A DNA stretch of 64,000 bases from Gavia stellata (lineage: Eukaryota; Chordata; Aves; Gaviiformes; Gaviidae). The position numbers and the translations under genes are program-made. Below the pieces are notes generated by a model that was not told the origin of the DNA, searched no databases, and was given only the letters and a program-made list of their open reading frames with translations. Location of the stretch: NCBI RefSeq assembly GCF_030936135.1, contig NC_082618.1:9335034-9399033 (forward strand). Direction: 5' to 3'. Each line of letters opens with the position of its first letter. Position 1 is the stretch's first letter. Shown piece by piece: positions 39,301 through 50,888 of this stretch.

Positions 39301-42300
39301 TTTTGGAGCAGCAGGAGGGAAATGAAATTCTCCATGACACAACCGCAATGACAGCTGAGTCAGCTCTGGCTCAGCGCTGCAACATTAACAATTGATGAGT
39401 AATTTACAGCTGTGAGGGGGTGGTTTGACTGTTGTGGGCCTTTCTCCTGTTTTAACCTCAAGATCAATTATTGATGATGCTGACACTACGCATACTCCCT
39501 GCTGGGGAAGGGTGTTCAGCATCTCAGCACAGCCAACAGGTTTACTCCCTTCCTCCTTCAGAGTGATGCTCTGAAGTGTAACAGCCACGTGACATTGAAA
39601 TGTACACCATTTCCCTTCATACGTGCCCATGGGGAAAAAAATGGAAAAGCAAGTCTGTGGGGTTCGCTTCTGGTAAATGTAATTTGGACGTGTCAGGCTG
39701 TACCTGTTCCCTCTTTAAATATTTTACCCAGCAAAGAGATTTTTGGTGGCACTGGTGAGAGTAGTGTAAGTGTTGTGGGGAAATTGGTACCCATTGCTAT
39801 GGCATTGATCATTTGATCTCCACCACTTGTTTTTAAAGCTGTGTGATCAAGAAGCTAGGACTCCTTCTTTTGATTATGTTTATAGCTTATTTCCAGCCTA
39901 ATGGCTGCTCTTGCAGATCAAGCTTGAACCAACTCATAATCAGCAGAGCTGGGAATATATCTTGCTCCTAAGGATCTTGGCCCCTGATCACTATAGCCCA
40001 TATCTTGTGTAGACCTCATACAGAAATTAGTAAATGCTGCTTTTAGGTTCTTCACAGAATTTCTGTGAACCGAGAGATGCTGTAACCCTCCCCTCTGCTC
40101 CCTGTGTCTTGTCCTCCAAGAATGATTAACACGCACGGATTCTGCTGTTTAGCTTTGAAGATCTCTGGCTTTGCTGAATGATCATGAACAAGGAGATTTT
40201 GATGTGTTCAGCTCTGATGCTTACTTCCTGGTTTTCTCCCCTGAACTTCAGAATGATTGTCAAGTACCCAGGTTTTCACATTTTAAAATTACTATTTCTC
40301 AGGAGTGACAGTTCAGCATTTTCTTAAATTTAAGACCCTTATGGTTTTCTCATTTGCTCATGCAGATTTCTTTGACACACTGTCTAGTCAGGAATCTGGA
40401 AATAATGTTATGAAACCAAGAAGGTACCTGAATGTGTACTCCACCAAAACATCTTGAAGTAATGCTATTAATTTCTGTAGGTTGTTTGCCACTGTATTAC
40501 CTCAGTTCTGCAGTGAGGTGTTGTTTGGAACAGACTGTTTGGTCTAAAACCAATACATCATTGTAATGGAGTGTGGTTTTCGTATGTGATGGTATATGCC
40601 ATGACGAAGTCCCTATCAGAGCCGCCGTGGCACAGCTGCACCACCCTGTGCAGAGTGACACAGGGGATCAAATGCTGAGGGAAACGTACTTGCTTTTCGT
40701 TTTTTCTGATGCTGCAAATGAGTTCCCCAAAGGCACGGGGGAACGTTTAAGTTAAAAAGACAAACAAACAATGAGCTGCTTACTGATGAATGCTGATTGG
40801 CGTGAGTTTGGCTTCCTCTTTTTAAGCATCAGAGCCCAGAATTTCCCTGCTGACATCCATTTCAACTGCTTGGCTAAAATGGTTTTATTTCATCTTTGTA
40901 ATGTATGCAAGAAAAAATTTCTCACTTAATAACACTCTTAGCCTTTCATTTGTGGTTTTTGCCTTCCCCAGAGATTGAGACCGTGAAGCTAGCCCGCTTA
41001 GTTTTTAGCAAACTGCATGAGATCTGCAGCAATTGGGTGAAAGACTTTCCACTTCAGCCAAAGCCCCACCGCTACTACGAGACATCCATCCATGCCATCA
41101 AGAATATGCGCAGGAAGATGGAAGACAAGCACGTCTGCATCCCAGACTTCAACATGCTCTTCAACCTTGAGGTAAAATGGGATCATATGGAAGACAAATG
41201 CATATGCTAAATACAATTTCCATTCTTGGGGAATCTAGGCAGTCTTTTAGTGTGAAAATGAAAGCCATACCTGTGATGGACCTGAGGAGGATTGACATCA
41301 AGAGACAGACCTGGTCTTAAGTTAGTTCAGTTGATATTCTGTAACCATAGCGGCAGTATGCCATGCAGTTTCTATGTAGGGTATATAGAATAAAAGAGCA
41401 ATTTTCGCAGACTTCTGGTGAAATGTTATCTAACTAAACAAAGTGTTTATCTGGCCCATCCTGATGTAGCCACTCATGCAGTGGCTGAAGGACTGACCTG
41501 CCATCCTGCAGAAAGCAGCCCTACTTTTGTGAGAGGCAGCCGATGCATGTAGTACCATGTGATAAGTCAAGGTAGGAGCCTCTCTTTAGCTGAAGATGCC
41601 CAGGTGTCGAAGAGGATTGCTAATGGAAATGAGCAAGCGGTTCAGCTTACAGTTCATCACTGATGCCAGTTGTCTAAGGGGGTGGGTCTGTACTGCCTTT
41701 CAACCCTTTCTCTTGGGAGGAAGAAGCCAAAAGCAAGAATAAGGAAAGAAAGTTAAAAAAAACCAAAAACAAAAACAACAAACCCAAAACACAAAACTTA
41801 TAGGAGAATGGGGTGCAGTTCACACAAGTATCTAGCAACACGTGTAGTTTGGTGGAACTGGGGCCAGACTTCCCTCCATTAATTTCTTCATGTGGCTGTT
41901 GGTCAAACCTTCATGCTTGCTCTTCCTTCAGATATAAAACTGGACATTGAAGAATGGCAAGGAGAAGAAAGTGGCAAGAATTTTACCTTTAGGATCAGAT
42001 TGCTGCATAATTGATTCTTTATTGCATCCTGTCACTTTAATAACCATCTTCTGCCCCATCCATATTCTTGCCTTTAAATGATATTAATGCAAACAGAGGC
42101 AGATGTTTCCTTTGCCTGTCAATTGTCAGCTTTCTTATTCCAATTTGTGTTGGAGCCCATTACTTAAAAATTACAATGTATAAATATTCTAGTCATTGAG
42201 ATGGCTGTCAAGGTTGAATTGGCACTGACAGGGGGTTGGTGTGTTATATGTATGAATAGGCACGGGAGTTGATGTCTCTTGGTGCAGCATTGTTTCTCTG

Positions 42301-45300
42301 TTTGAAGAGATAAGGGGAAGCTGAGAAAACTGACTGGGAAGATGAGTGATTTTGCTGTATTTGGTTTGTGAATGTAATCACAATTATGTGATGAAAGAGT
42401 GCCTACAGTTTTTTTAAAAAGCAGGCATCTAAGGTGATATGGATTAGATTTAAAAAAAATAACAATAGAAATGAAAGTGGAGGGTGGCTGGCTTCACATT
42501 TTAACTGCACTAGCATTTTATCCCTGGTGGCTTCCAGTCTTGATGTGGACTTCATGCAAACTGTATTGGATATTCTTTTCTCTCTGTGGTTTTTGCAGTC
42601 GCAAAAACTTCTGCACCATTTGATGAGAATGGCACTTCCTATTTGAGTTGAGTGACTGAATTGTAACAAATAGGCCATAAGGAGCACTGAGAGAGCTATA
42701 TGGGTGATTTTTGCAGGACATCTCTTGCAGTTTGCAGCTAGAATTCATCAGCGATAAGGTGGAAATTTCCCATTGATGCAAGTGAAGATGGTCTGAGTGG
42801 TTTGTTTTTCCAGTGCAGACTCTGCCTCTAAGTGCAATTTAATGAGGACACCACAAATCTCAAGTTCAAAAGTTTTAAGACAATCCAATTAGCTGTTTGC
42901 ATTGCTTTCTCCTGAGCTCTTTTCTCAATGTGTTTCTATTGACAGGACCAAGAAGAGCAAGCTTATTTTGCAGTGTTTGATGGTCATGGGGGAGTGGATG
43001 CTGCCATCTATGCCTCCATCCATCTCCATGTGAACATGGTCCATCAGGAGATGTTTCAGCATGACCCGGCAGAGGCGCTGTGCCGAGCTTTCCGGGTGAC
43101 CGATGAGCGCTTTGTCCAGAAGGCAGCCAGAGAGGTGATTGAGTTACCTGGGCTTGACTCTGAAAGTATTAATCTATAAATTCTGTCTTTGTTAGCAGGG
43201 GTGCTCCAAGTGCTGTGGCGAGCACAGGCCAGGGGTCAGCACAGAGCTGTCCATGCACAGTCCATAGAGCCGGTGCCCACTGGTGGGCTTCCTCATGTTC
43301 CACAAAGATGTCAGTCTCCGCTTCACACAACATCCAGTTCATTTAGAAGCATGCTGCTGCTATTCTTATGTTGGCATGCTAACTAGGTTTAGTCCTTGGG
43401 GTGTTTTTTTTTTCCTCCTCTCTACAACATTCATTTTTCTTAGCTCCAGAAAGTGAGAATAAATGGGTAACTGACTCCTAGGCCGCCTAAACTCATGCAA
43501 GGGCTGAGTTAAGTGCAGGGAACTCAAGATGCTTACAAATAAACCTCCCTCCAAGTTCATTAACATGCATGTGTTTCTATCACCAGATAGGGAACAGGCA
43601 CAGGAAGCCAGCTACACCAGTAGCACAGCAGATCACAAGCAGAGCCCAACTTCTGAAACACAATTCCAATGCAAGGGAAGTCACAGGGCAAAATCGATCA
43701 CTTGCCTTCAGCCAGGTTGGCTCTTACTGGGGCTGTTACTGAACAGTCGAAGCAGTAAGGAAAGCATGGCCAGTTCCTCCCCAGGAACAGGCTGTGTATT
43801 GGAATATCAATGTGTCCTCGAGTTAAGCAGAAAAACGCTTTGAAATGGTTCTTATTGGCTTATTTAAAACCAGGGTAATTTTTTTTCACCCTGTCCAGAG
43901 TCTGCGTTGTGGAACCACTGGGGTGGTGACTTTCATCCGAGGAAACATGTTGCATGTGGCTTGGCTTGGGGACTCCCAGGTTATGCTCGTGAGGAGAGGC
44001 CAAGCTGTGGAACTGATGAAACCCCACAAACCAGATCGAGAGGTGAGAATGGCCTGTTTTAAATACACCCGGGCAGTGTTTACCACCAAAGCTGACAGGT
44101 ATCAGCTTTATGGGGGATGCTGAGACACTGAGTGTTGCCTTCCCAATGTCTCTTGGAGTGGCAGAGTACATTCCAGTTACCCGGCTTTGTTCGGAAGTTG
44201 ATATGGATTTGTGTGCAAATCCTTTGTTCTCATCTGGTGGGGCCTGCAGCCTCCACCGTGCTGTGTTTGTGAAAACACCAAATATCTATTGAAGTGTTCC
44301 CGGTGCAGTGTAGGAAGCGCTCTGTCCAAACAACTCTTGTGTTGCCTTGCTGTTTAGGATGAGAAGAAGCGCATTGAGGCACTTGGTGGCTGTGTGGTCT
44401 GGTTTGGAGCCTGGAGGGTGAATGGGAGCCTGTCAGTCTCCAGAGCTATTGGTAAGAATGGGCTTTAATTCCTTTTTCAGACTTGCTTTTCTTTTTAATT
44501 AAAAAGCTTTTATTTTCTAGCGACCAAAATTTGAAATACAGCTGAAGATAGACTTGTGAGCAATGACCTCTGTTTTTTCCTCTACAGTTTGAGGGAATAA
44601 TTTCCAAATAATTTCTTTAACTTGGGGTAAGAATCACTGGCTCCACGCTGTGTTAATGAAATGGCTTCCAGATGCTGTGGCTGCAAACCCACGATCTTGT
44701 GTGTCTGTGTGTTGTTCTTCCACAGGGGATGCTGAGCACAAGCCATATATCTGTGGGGATGCAGACTCTGCCTCCACTGTACTAGATGGCTCTGAAGACT
44801 ACCTCATTTTAGCCTGCGATGGCTTCTATGACACAGTCAATCCCGATGAGGCAGTCAAAGTGGTGGCTGACCATCTAAAGGAGAACAATGGCGACAGCAG
44901 CATGGTAGCACATAAATTAGTGGCATCTGCTCGGGATGCCGGTTCCAGCGACAACATTACTGTCATTGTGGTATTTCTCAGGGACATGAACGTAGCAGTC
45001 AATGTTAGCGAGGAGTCGGACTGGACAGAGAACTCTTTTCAAGGTGGGCAAGACGACAGCGGGGAAGATAAGGAAAACCATGGAGACTGCAAACGACCGT
45101 GGCCCCAGCACCAGTGCTCAGCACCTGCAGACCTAGGGTATGACGGACGAGTGGATTCCTTCACCGACAGAACTAGCTTAAGCATAGGGTCCAGCATTAA
45201 CCTGTTTGATGATCAAGGCTATTTAGACCTGACAAAACCAGAAACTAGTACACCTCAGAGTGCCAAATGTCTGCCACCAGTTCAAGCATTTAGTCCCGGC

Positions 45301-45795
45301 ATACCAAAGAGTACAAATTCGATCACCGGCCTAACAGCGAAGAACGAATCACCAGAGCGCACCGCACCATTGATCTGTGGACAGAGCGATCCTAGGGAGC
45401 ACAACGCTCCTCTTAGTTTGGGTGCTGCAGGGCGGAGTATCTACAGGGTGCAGGGTTTATCCCCCATCTTCTCTGGGCTGGAAGATGAACTGTTCAAATC
45501 CTTGGGAAAACGAGCTGCATTCTTTCACTTCCGGCTCTGTAACGGGAAAAGGCGACGAGGACCCAGGCTCAAACCAAAGTTTCACACGCCGCTCTTGGCT
45601 CGTGAGCCTTTCCATATAGAAGGATCGAGTCTCTCCTTACCCGTCCGGGGCCGCAGCAGCACGAGGTTGTCGGTAAGACACGCCCCGTGGTGGAGGCTGG
45701 CTAGTCATAGTGCTTGGAGTGAGAGCATGTTTTTGATGCGAAGACAAAGTAATTGTATACCAGATTCAGACCTTCATCAATGCTGTAAAATGTAA
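36271..45795 (+). CDS. PPM1E: PPM1E, Mg2+/Mn2+-dependent Ser/Thr phosphatase 1E: six coding exons joined, N-terminus outside window
   Basis: Joining 36271-36389, 40972-41171, 42946-43134, 43899-44042, 44358-44451 and 44726-45795 gives one open frame of 604 residues plus stop, with every junction GT-AG and in phase. PP2C metal-site motifs appear in order: FDGHGG (exon at 42946), GDSQ (43899), ACDGFYD and [10 protein letters not shown] (44726). The leading block [18 protein letters not shown] and the tail block [14 protein letters not shown] match PPM1E as I remember it and separate it from PPM1F. PPM1E (POPX1, CaMKP-N) is a brain-enriched phosphatase that acts on PAK kinases through PIX, on CaM kinases and on AMPK. 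The missing first exon should carry the acidic/proline-rich N-terminus and the start codon. Human PPM1E is about 755 residues, so about 150 are missing here. The downstream gene is TRIM37 in the convergent orientation, as in human 17q22, which supports the call. Confidence 0.96.
36390..40971 (+). other. PPM1E: PPM1E intron 2
   Basis: GT-AG bounded. It contains the CR1-like fragment near its 5' end and a purine-rich run (aaggggaaggggaagagaga, about 37871). Nothing else is recognised. Confidence 0.85.
36505..36870 (-). mobile_element. Ancient CR1/L3-like LINE fragment beside PPM1E exon 2
   Basis: Diverged reverse-complement CR1-like text: gcccatctagtctgacca, gatggaggattcaccacc-like sequence near 36640-36655, tctagtttcaacttttac, atgcctttctctgg and cttttatcaaattttttg, in the expected order. 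It begins only about 115 bases after the donor of PPM1E exon 2. Confidence 0.6.
40972..41171 (+). CDS. PPM1E: PPM1E coding exon 3
   Basis: The acceptor is ttccccag at 40971 and the donor GTAAAA follows TTGAG at 41171. The 200-base exon completes a CAG codon and then encodes 66 residues, starting [18 protein letters not shown] and ending [13 protein letters not shown]. It is the start of the PP2C fold: RRKMEDKH carries the conserved Arg-Arg-Met-Glu-Asp segment, whose Glu/Asp residues contribute to the metal site in this family. Taking the second AG of the cagag pair as the acceptor would break the frame, so 40972 is preferred. Confidence 0.95.
41172..42945 (+). other. PPM1E: PPM1E intron 3
   Basis: GT-AG bounded, with an A/C-rich low-complexity stretch at about 41755-41800. 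No exon or repeat family is recognised. Confidence 0.88.
42946..43134 (+). CDS. PPM1E: PPM1E coding exon 4 (DGHGG metal-binding motif)
   Basis: The acceptor is tattgacag at 42945 and the donor is GTGATT at 43135. The exon is 189 bases, 63 whole codons, phase 0 at both ends. It begins [20 protein letters not shown]; the metal-ligand Asp of DGHGG is at 42979-42981. It continues through [10 protein letters not shown] and [19 protein letters not shown]. Reading through the donor stays open to a stop near 43177 (LDSESINL), which is probably just unspliced sequence. Confidence 0.96.
43135..43898 (+). other. PPM1E: PPM1E intron 4
   Basis: GT-AG bounded, 764 bases. A GC-richer block at 43196-43300 is not recognised. 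The small ORFs here are unsupported. Confidence 0.88.
43899..44042 (+). CDS. PPM1E: PPM1E coding exon 5 (GDS motif)
   Basis: The acceptor is ccctgtccag at 43898 and the donor is GTGAGA at 44043. The exon is 144 bases, 48 codons, phase 0 at both ends. The translation reads [52 protein letters not shown] and GDS are standard PP2C core motifs. Confidence 0.96.
44043..44357 (+). other. PPM1E: PPM1E intron 5
   Basis: GT-AG bounded, 315 bases, with no recognised content. Exons 5, 6 and 7 are closely spaced; intron 6 is 44452-44725. Confidence 0.9.
44358..44451 (+). CDS. PPM1E: PPM1E coding exon 6
   Basis: The acceptor is ttgctgtttag at 44357 and the donor is GTAAGA at 44452. The 94 bases encode [31 protein letters not shown] and the first base of a Gly codon finished by the next exon. 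The LSVSRAIGD block is a conserved PP2C signature lying close to the active site. Confidence 0.95.
44726..45795 (+). CDS. PPM1E: PPM1E terminal coding exon 7 (last metal ligands and regulatory tail)
   Basis: The acceptor is ttcttccacag at 44725. The exon finishes the split Gly codon and encodes 355 residues before TAA at 45793-45795. The catalytic end has [14 protein letters not shown] (Asp codon at 44818-44820) and [10 protein letters not shown] (Asp codon at 44950-44952), both metal-site residues in PP2Cs. The long tail follows, with conserved [34 protein letters not shown] and [11 protein letters not shown]. The last 150 or so residues look more divergent from mammalian PPM1E as I remember it. 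A basic cluster, [12 protein letters not shown], lies at about 45544-45579. Nuclear localisation of full-length CaMKP-N has been mapped to its C-terminal part, so this cluster is a plausible nuclear signal; that is inference. Confidence 0.95.
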
Positions 45796-45926
45796 CCATC
45801 TCCCTCGTGTTCCCCCATCAGACTCCCAAAATAGACATTCCCAAAATAAAACTGGCATCATCAGAAAGCGAAAAAAGGTGGGCATTTCCGAACTGTACTC
45901 CAGTCCCCCGCAAAGCTCAAACCATG

Positions 45927-45934
45927 TGTAAATA
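45927..45934 (+). promoter_or_regulatory. Pumilio-type response element (TGTAAATA) in PPM1E 3' UTR
   Basis: TGTAAATA fits the UGUANAUA consensus bound by Pumilio proteins in mRNA. It lies 132 bases past the stop codon and about 37 bases before a poly(A) hexamer. An 8-mer like this can occur by chance, so function is unproven. Confidence 0.35.
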
Positions 45935-45970
45935 GATCTAGGAATTAACAAATGTAGTTGTTTCAATCTC

Positions 45971-45976
45971 AATAAA
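45971..45976 (+). terminator. Proximal candidate poly(A) signal of PPM1E
   Basis: AATAAA followed at once by GT-rich sequence (gtttgctggtggtg). Its use would give a 3' UTR of only about 200 bases. The long UTRs usual for this gene suggest it is a minor site at most. Confidence 0.35.
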
Positions 45977-48518
45977 GTTTGCTGGTGGTGCCACCCTGAG
46001 CAGTGCCACAGCCACCGACCACCCGCACACACGAGTATCTAGCCACATTCACCAGGGAAAGCCAAACAGCAGGTTCACGTGAATAGACGCGGTTAGGGAA
46101 CAGTCTTGAACAACACAGAAAGCTGAACCTGCCTGAGATACGTCTGTGGAGCAATATGTACAGAAAGATTCTGGTTTAGAACTGCCAAATGTTTTCAGAG
46201 GGGGGGGGAAGTTTCCGTAGAAGTCAAGGTGTGTGGTTTTTTTTTTCTTGTGTTCTGCTTTCTGTTTATTTCAGGCGAGCATTAAGATGAATTAGAAAAT
46301 TACATCCACTTTTGCAGGTAAAAGACTAAAAGCCATACAGGGTTTTACCAGGTAACTTAGGAATGGACAAACTAAGCTCCTGCTACTCTGTTCTCAGACT
46401 CCGATTGAGGTACAGACTCATAATTTACCTATTTTTTTTTTCATGTAACATAAAACGTGGAATATGAAGAAAACTGTTTTTTGTAGTTTTTAAAGAAGTT
46501 ATTTCCTATGGCTAGAGGTGCAGTGTAGGGAATTTCGTATCTTCCTGGTGCTTTTAGTGGCATTTTTCTTGTTTGTCAGTTTAGGAGACTGTTCTCAATT
46601 AGTTTTAATCGAACATGAGTGTGCTTAATGCTTTGAGCCAACCTCTTTCCACTGCAACTTCATCTCAGGTCTTAAAAGAAACCAATCTGTGGAGATGTTC
46701 GCTACAATACTACTGTCACTCAACCAGTCAAACCAGAGAACTGCTTGTGAGAGATAATGAGCAACTTGATGAGCTGTTTGGTTTCGGTAATGATTTCTAG
46801 ATGACAAAGGCATAATTTAGGATCAAGTTGCAGCATGAATGATGGTAGGATGTGGTGTCAGCAAGGAGCAGTATTGCTGCAATCTGGTGTTTTCCAGCAT
46901 GTGTAGGGACGGATGCCGGGCTGCCAGAGCAATCCAAAGCCAACGGAGATGCCGTGGATGCGGATGAGCAGGGGCTGCGCCTGGGGTTCAGTGGAGAGGG
47001 TGAAATTCATTGACAAGCCAGAGCTCTGCTTCGATTAAACCTGGGCCCAGAAAGGAAAGTGAGGAACGTCAGTTGCCCTTATTTTCAAAAGCAGAGCGTT
47101 ACTTATCAAACTCGGAAACAAACAGTACCCACCAGCTCTTCCCTACTCACGAGGCGATGTTAAAGCCTCAGGGGAGCGGTTAATTGGGACATAAGTAAGC
47201 AGACGATTCCCGTCAGCTCCACTAAATACACATCCTATTACTATTCTTTGTTACAGCAAGACATTTAGAAGAGTATGACTAGAGTAAGTCTCCATAGGTG
47301 TTTATTGTACAATTCATATCATTTTAGCAGTAACAATTTAATAAAAGTATTAGTATTTAGCTAGAATTTGCAAAGTATTTTAATATCAAGTAGTCAGGAG
47401 ATTATTCAACACGACAAGATGGCAAGGTTTGAATTCTGCCAATTTCTGCTTCTTCTGTCTTTGATGCACTATTTTAAAAGCAATCTGATGAATAGCAAAA
47501 GGCTTTGTGAGTAACCAGGAGTTGGAGTGTGGCTTTAGATTCCTTTGATCTTTTTCAGGCTTCTTTTTAATCTTACGGGATCATTGGCTCTTATCTGTCA
47601 CCTTATCAACCTTAGCTGTTGTCAACGTTCTCTTTAGCTGCAGCATACGTTCTAAGTCCGATTTACTGAGGAAATCTGAGAAACCATGAAACGGTGAAAT
47701 ATGCAACTCCAGGGCATCTCTGCGGTGCCTTTCTTTTAAATTATTCACGGTAATAATGACGCATCGGAAGTCCATCTTATAGCTGACTGTCGTGCTTCGG
47801 AGAGAAAGGTGGTGTAAGTGCAATCCTTTGCGTGAGTAAATTGGAATGAAAAACCGTTAAGGATGATAAAACTTCTTCCCAGTCTGCAGGAGCAGTTGAA
47901 GAGCGCTGGGCTGCATGTGTGCTGTTTTGGGAAGGATCTAGCTTTTTAGGTGTGGATTCGTAAACGATCATTCTGCAACTCATACCATTTATCTTGCTAG
48001 GAGAAAAAAAATCTACCATCGTAGTTCCAGTGTGGTCAGGTAAAAACATTGTATAGATAGCAAGTGTTCATTTCTTCACTCAATACGTATTTATAGAGTA
48101 GATAGGAACCATTTGTAAGGTAAGTCCTTTAAAGTTCTATAATATTAAAAGTAGTGGTTTTTGGTCTGATATATGCTGCTCTTGATTCTACACAATAGAC
48201 AAAAAAGCAGTGCTTTGTGAAATGCAGTGTTTTCTCTTAATGCCACTGGTGATAGGAAGTAGATCTCTTCAGTTCAAAATCCTGTGCCCTTATTTGCTGC
48301 TTGCTAACGTAAGCAATAATCCCTCTCTAATGGTATCTAAGTGTTCTGTATCTCGTACTTTGATTGTCTCTCTGGTGACGATGTAAAAATATTAGGCTAA
48401 TATAAAAGCATCTAACTGTATTTATTAACCGTGGATACTGAGATTCAGTCTGTGACCTGTGTTTTGTATTTTTATTGTGTATCTTAGTGGTGGTGAAATT
48501 TGTATAACGAATCTTTCC

Positions 48519-48524
48519 AATAAA
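48519..48524 (+). terminator. Candidate poly(A) signal of PPM1E
   Basis: AATAAA in the context tttccaataaagagctg, about 2.7 kb after the stop, preceded by TGTA and T-rich sequence (ttgtattttt at about 48463). It is a good medium-length end for the PPM1E transcript. Confidence 0.5.
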
Positions 48525-49909
48525 GAGCTGAAGTATCCCTTTTCCGCGTTAACACGACCCGCATCAGTTTCAGTTTACGTGTTAACCATCTTGGCAGAAC
48601 TAGGAGGTAGGTAGGTAGTGAAAACATTGTTAATTTTTTTTCCTTTAAATTGTGTTGATTTTGAGAAACGGGCTCCAGGCGGTTTGTCTGAAGCTGCTCA
48701 AAACTTGCTCATAAGCTCTTCACTGTGAGTACTGGCGGGATTTGCTCAATCCCCACTCCGGTAGTTTCCTGTGTACACTTTTTAAATGTGCAACTCTGAG
48801 GAATGTCTGCGTTGCAGAGAGCAGTATAGCACCAGACCAGGGAGCTGTTAACCCATTTCGATTTGCACTAAAGGTGGGTGGAAACGTGTGTATATAACTT
48901 TTCTTTACCTAGAAGTGCCATCAATTGTCCTTGCAAGTTAAAACCATTCAGTATTTGATTTAGATTGCATCATAACACTGAAGGACAATGTCAAAGCAGA
49001 CTTTAACTTACGCCACATTTATAGTGGTACATCGTCATAGAAACTCCGCTCTGTTTTTGGAACACTGTGTGTCGGTGAGAAACACGTTGTCCTATGGGCA
49101 GATAAGATGAGGCGTAATGAGTTCTGTGTTTAGAGACACGGCTGCCGTAGTTCAGGTCCACTATCTCCTCACTAAACCCTCCCGACCCTGGCAATGTTCT
49201 GCGGGAAAAAAAATGAGAAAGATTGGTCTAAATTAGGGGCTGTTTCAGCACAATTTATTCACTCGGCACTACTCACACAAACAAAGCCATCGGAGGGGAT
49301 ACTGCAGCTTTGTTCATGCCTGTAATTTAGGGCAATCTTTCTTTAATCCATATCCTCTTTGCAACAGGAACAAAACTTTCTACCCTTGTATCATGTGCAA
49401 TAAGTAATAATGAAGCATTAACATATCCTTTTCCAGTCCTCGCTAATCAGGTGATTGCACTGTATTTGCCAGCATTGAAGCTAAAGAAAAATAAACCCCA
49501 CCTCTGAGGGTCTAGTACAACTATCGTCTGTCGCAGTTGCATTCTGTTAGGTTCTTTTTCTCTCCTTCACTCTAGAAGACATCTTGGAACAAGAGCAGGG
49601 GACGCTGGCGGAGATCACCCCCAGCACCTCTCCCCTGCACCAGTGCTGGTGTAGAGGGCCTGGCGTGCTGCTGGTCGCTGCGCTGGGTGCTCCCTCCGAC
49701 CTTTCTGTGTTACCTTGTTCATGAAACTAACACGGTCTTTACGAAGTGAATAAATGAAAGCTAACCATTTCACAGTGTTGGGACTTCCCGTTCGCAACCT
49801 TGTTCTACAGTTCACATACGAGTTTAGTTACAACCATGTATTAGTCATCCAGATTTTATTTATGAAAGCTGTTTATACAGAAAAACTGTTGAAGTTTTAC
49901 CAATATCTT

Positions 49910-49915
49910 AATAAA
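49910..49915 (+). terminator. Distal candidate poly(A) signal of PPM1E
   Basis: AATAAA in the context atcttaataaaacag, 4.1 kb after the stop, followed by a TG/T-rich tract (tagtctgtttattt) about 25 bases on. The distance fits the long 3' UTR remembered for mammalian PPM1E. Other AATAAA hexamers at 49490 and 49749 have weaker contexts. Confidence 0.45.
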
Positions 49916-50568
49916 ACAGTAATTTAAACCACATTTCAGATAGTCTGTTTATTTAAGAGCTAACACTGCGAGCAACCACCATCCGAGTTAAGCGTCTTTA
50001 CTGTGGTGAAAGCAGATTTCCTTTGTGTGATGTGTAACAGAAACCGACACTGTACCCATGTGGTCACCCAGGGCCCATGGCAGCCCCACGCTGACCTGGC
50101 TTGCAGCCACAAAGGGAAGGGGCTGTTACAGCACAGTGTACGTTAATTAGATAAATAAATAACTCTTCCATGCCTGTTTCCCCACCTCTTGTTTAAAAAC
50201 CAGCTGTAAGTTCTTCATAAGGTGAGCAAAGCAGGATGGTTTTGGCTCCTTTCTTGTCCCTGCAGAGGTTGGACACTAACTCCAGAACAGATCACGTGCC
50301 TAATCAAAATCATTTCCTTCAGCTCGGGCCTCCTATTAAGAGTAAAGCATCTGTGCATGTTGAAGAGGCAGAGCTCTGTGATTACTGCTAATTGAGCTGT
50401 GTACAATAATCAACATGCAGCCCTGCACAACAGTAAACGCTCACAACGCACTATCATAGTGTGCAGCTTGCCGCAGGCCACCTTCGGTGCTCAGCAGCTG
50501 GAACGATCCATGCACAAGGCAGCTCCAGGCTGCACCATCCACCTTTAGCTGAGAAATACAAAACCAAG

Positions 50569-50604
50569 TAAAAACTCTGGAAAAAACTCTGGTAAAAACT
50601 CTGG
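50569..50604. repeat. Three-copy 12-base tandem repeat (TAAAAACTCTGG)
   Basis: Units at 50569-50580, 50581-50592 (first base A instead of T) and 50593-50604 are otherwise identical. It lies just past the predicted TRIM37 cleavage site. Confidence 0.9.
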
Positions 50605-50888
50605 AACCTCCTCAATTCCTATTTGAATAGACAAGATTTAAGCATTTGGTCTGGCTTCTACGAACACAGCTTTAGAAATCCCAGATGGATTTAAGCGCTT
50701 CTCTTTGTGCAATTCAGGAAAAAAGTGACAGGTGTATGGCAGGAAAAAGTTCTTCTCTAAGCACTCGGGCACTACAGCAACTCAGTGCTAAAGAGCGAGC
50801 CCAGCGTGGCAGCAGCATGCTACTCACCCTGACAGACAGTCGCTACCATTTCACTTACTTATTTACACACAAACGTCTAAAACTTCAC

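Larger units (their letters stand above)
45796..48540 (+). other. PPM1E: PPM1E 3' UTR (extent uncertain; may reach about 49930)
   Basis: AT-rich sequence after the PPM1E stop with no supported coding potential. AATAAA hexamers at 45971, 48519 and 49910 offer short, medium and long ends. As I remember it, mammalian PPM1E has a 3' UTR of about 4 kb, which would favour the 49910 signal. AU-rich pentamers occur near 48090 and 48420, and a Pumilio-type TGTAAATA lies at 45927. The ORFs in this stretch are short and show no family resemblance. Confidence 0.6.
48541..50888. other. Region between the convergent 3' ends of PPM1E and TRIM37
   Basis: No exon, RNA gene or recognised repeat apart from a 12-base tandem repeat at 50569-50604. 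Much of it (to about 49930) may be distal PPM1E 3' UTR. AATAAA hexamers occur on both strands: + at 49490, 49749 and 49910, - at 49855. Confidence 0.5.

Noticed and set aside
43135..43179. Extension of PPM1E exon 4 past its donor to a stop
   Set aside because: The donor GTGATT and the exact join to the next exon ([11 protein letters not shown]) fit the known protein. The extension would truncate the phosphatase.
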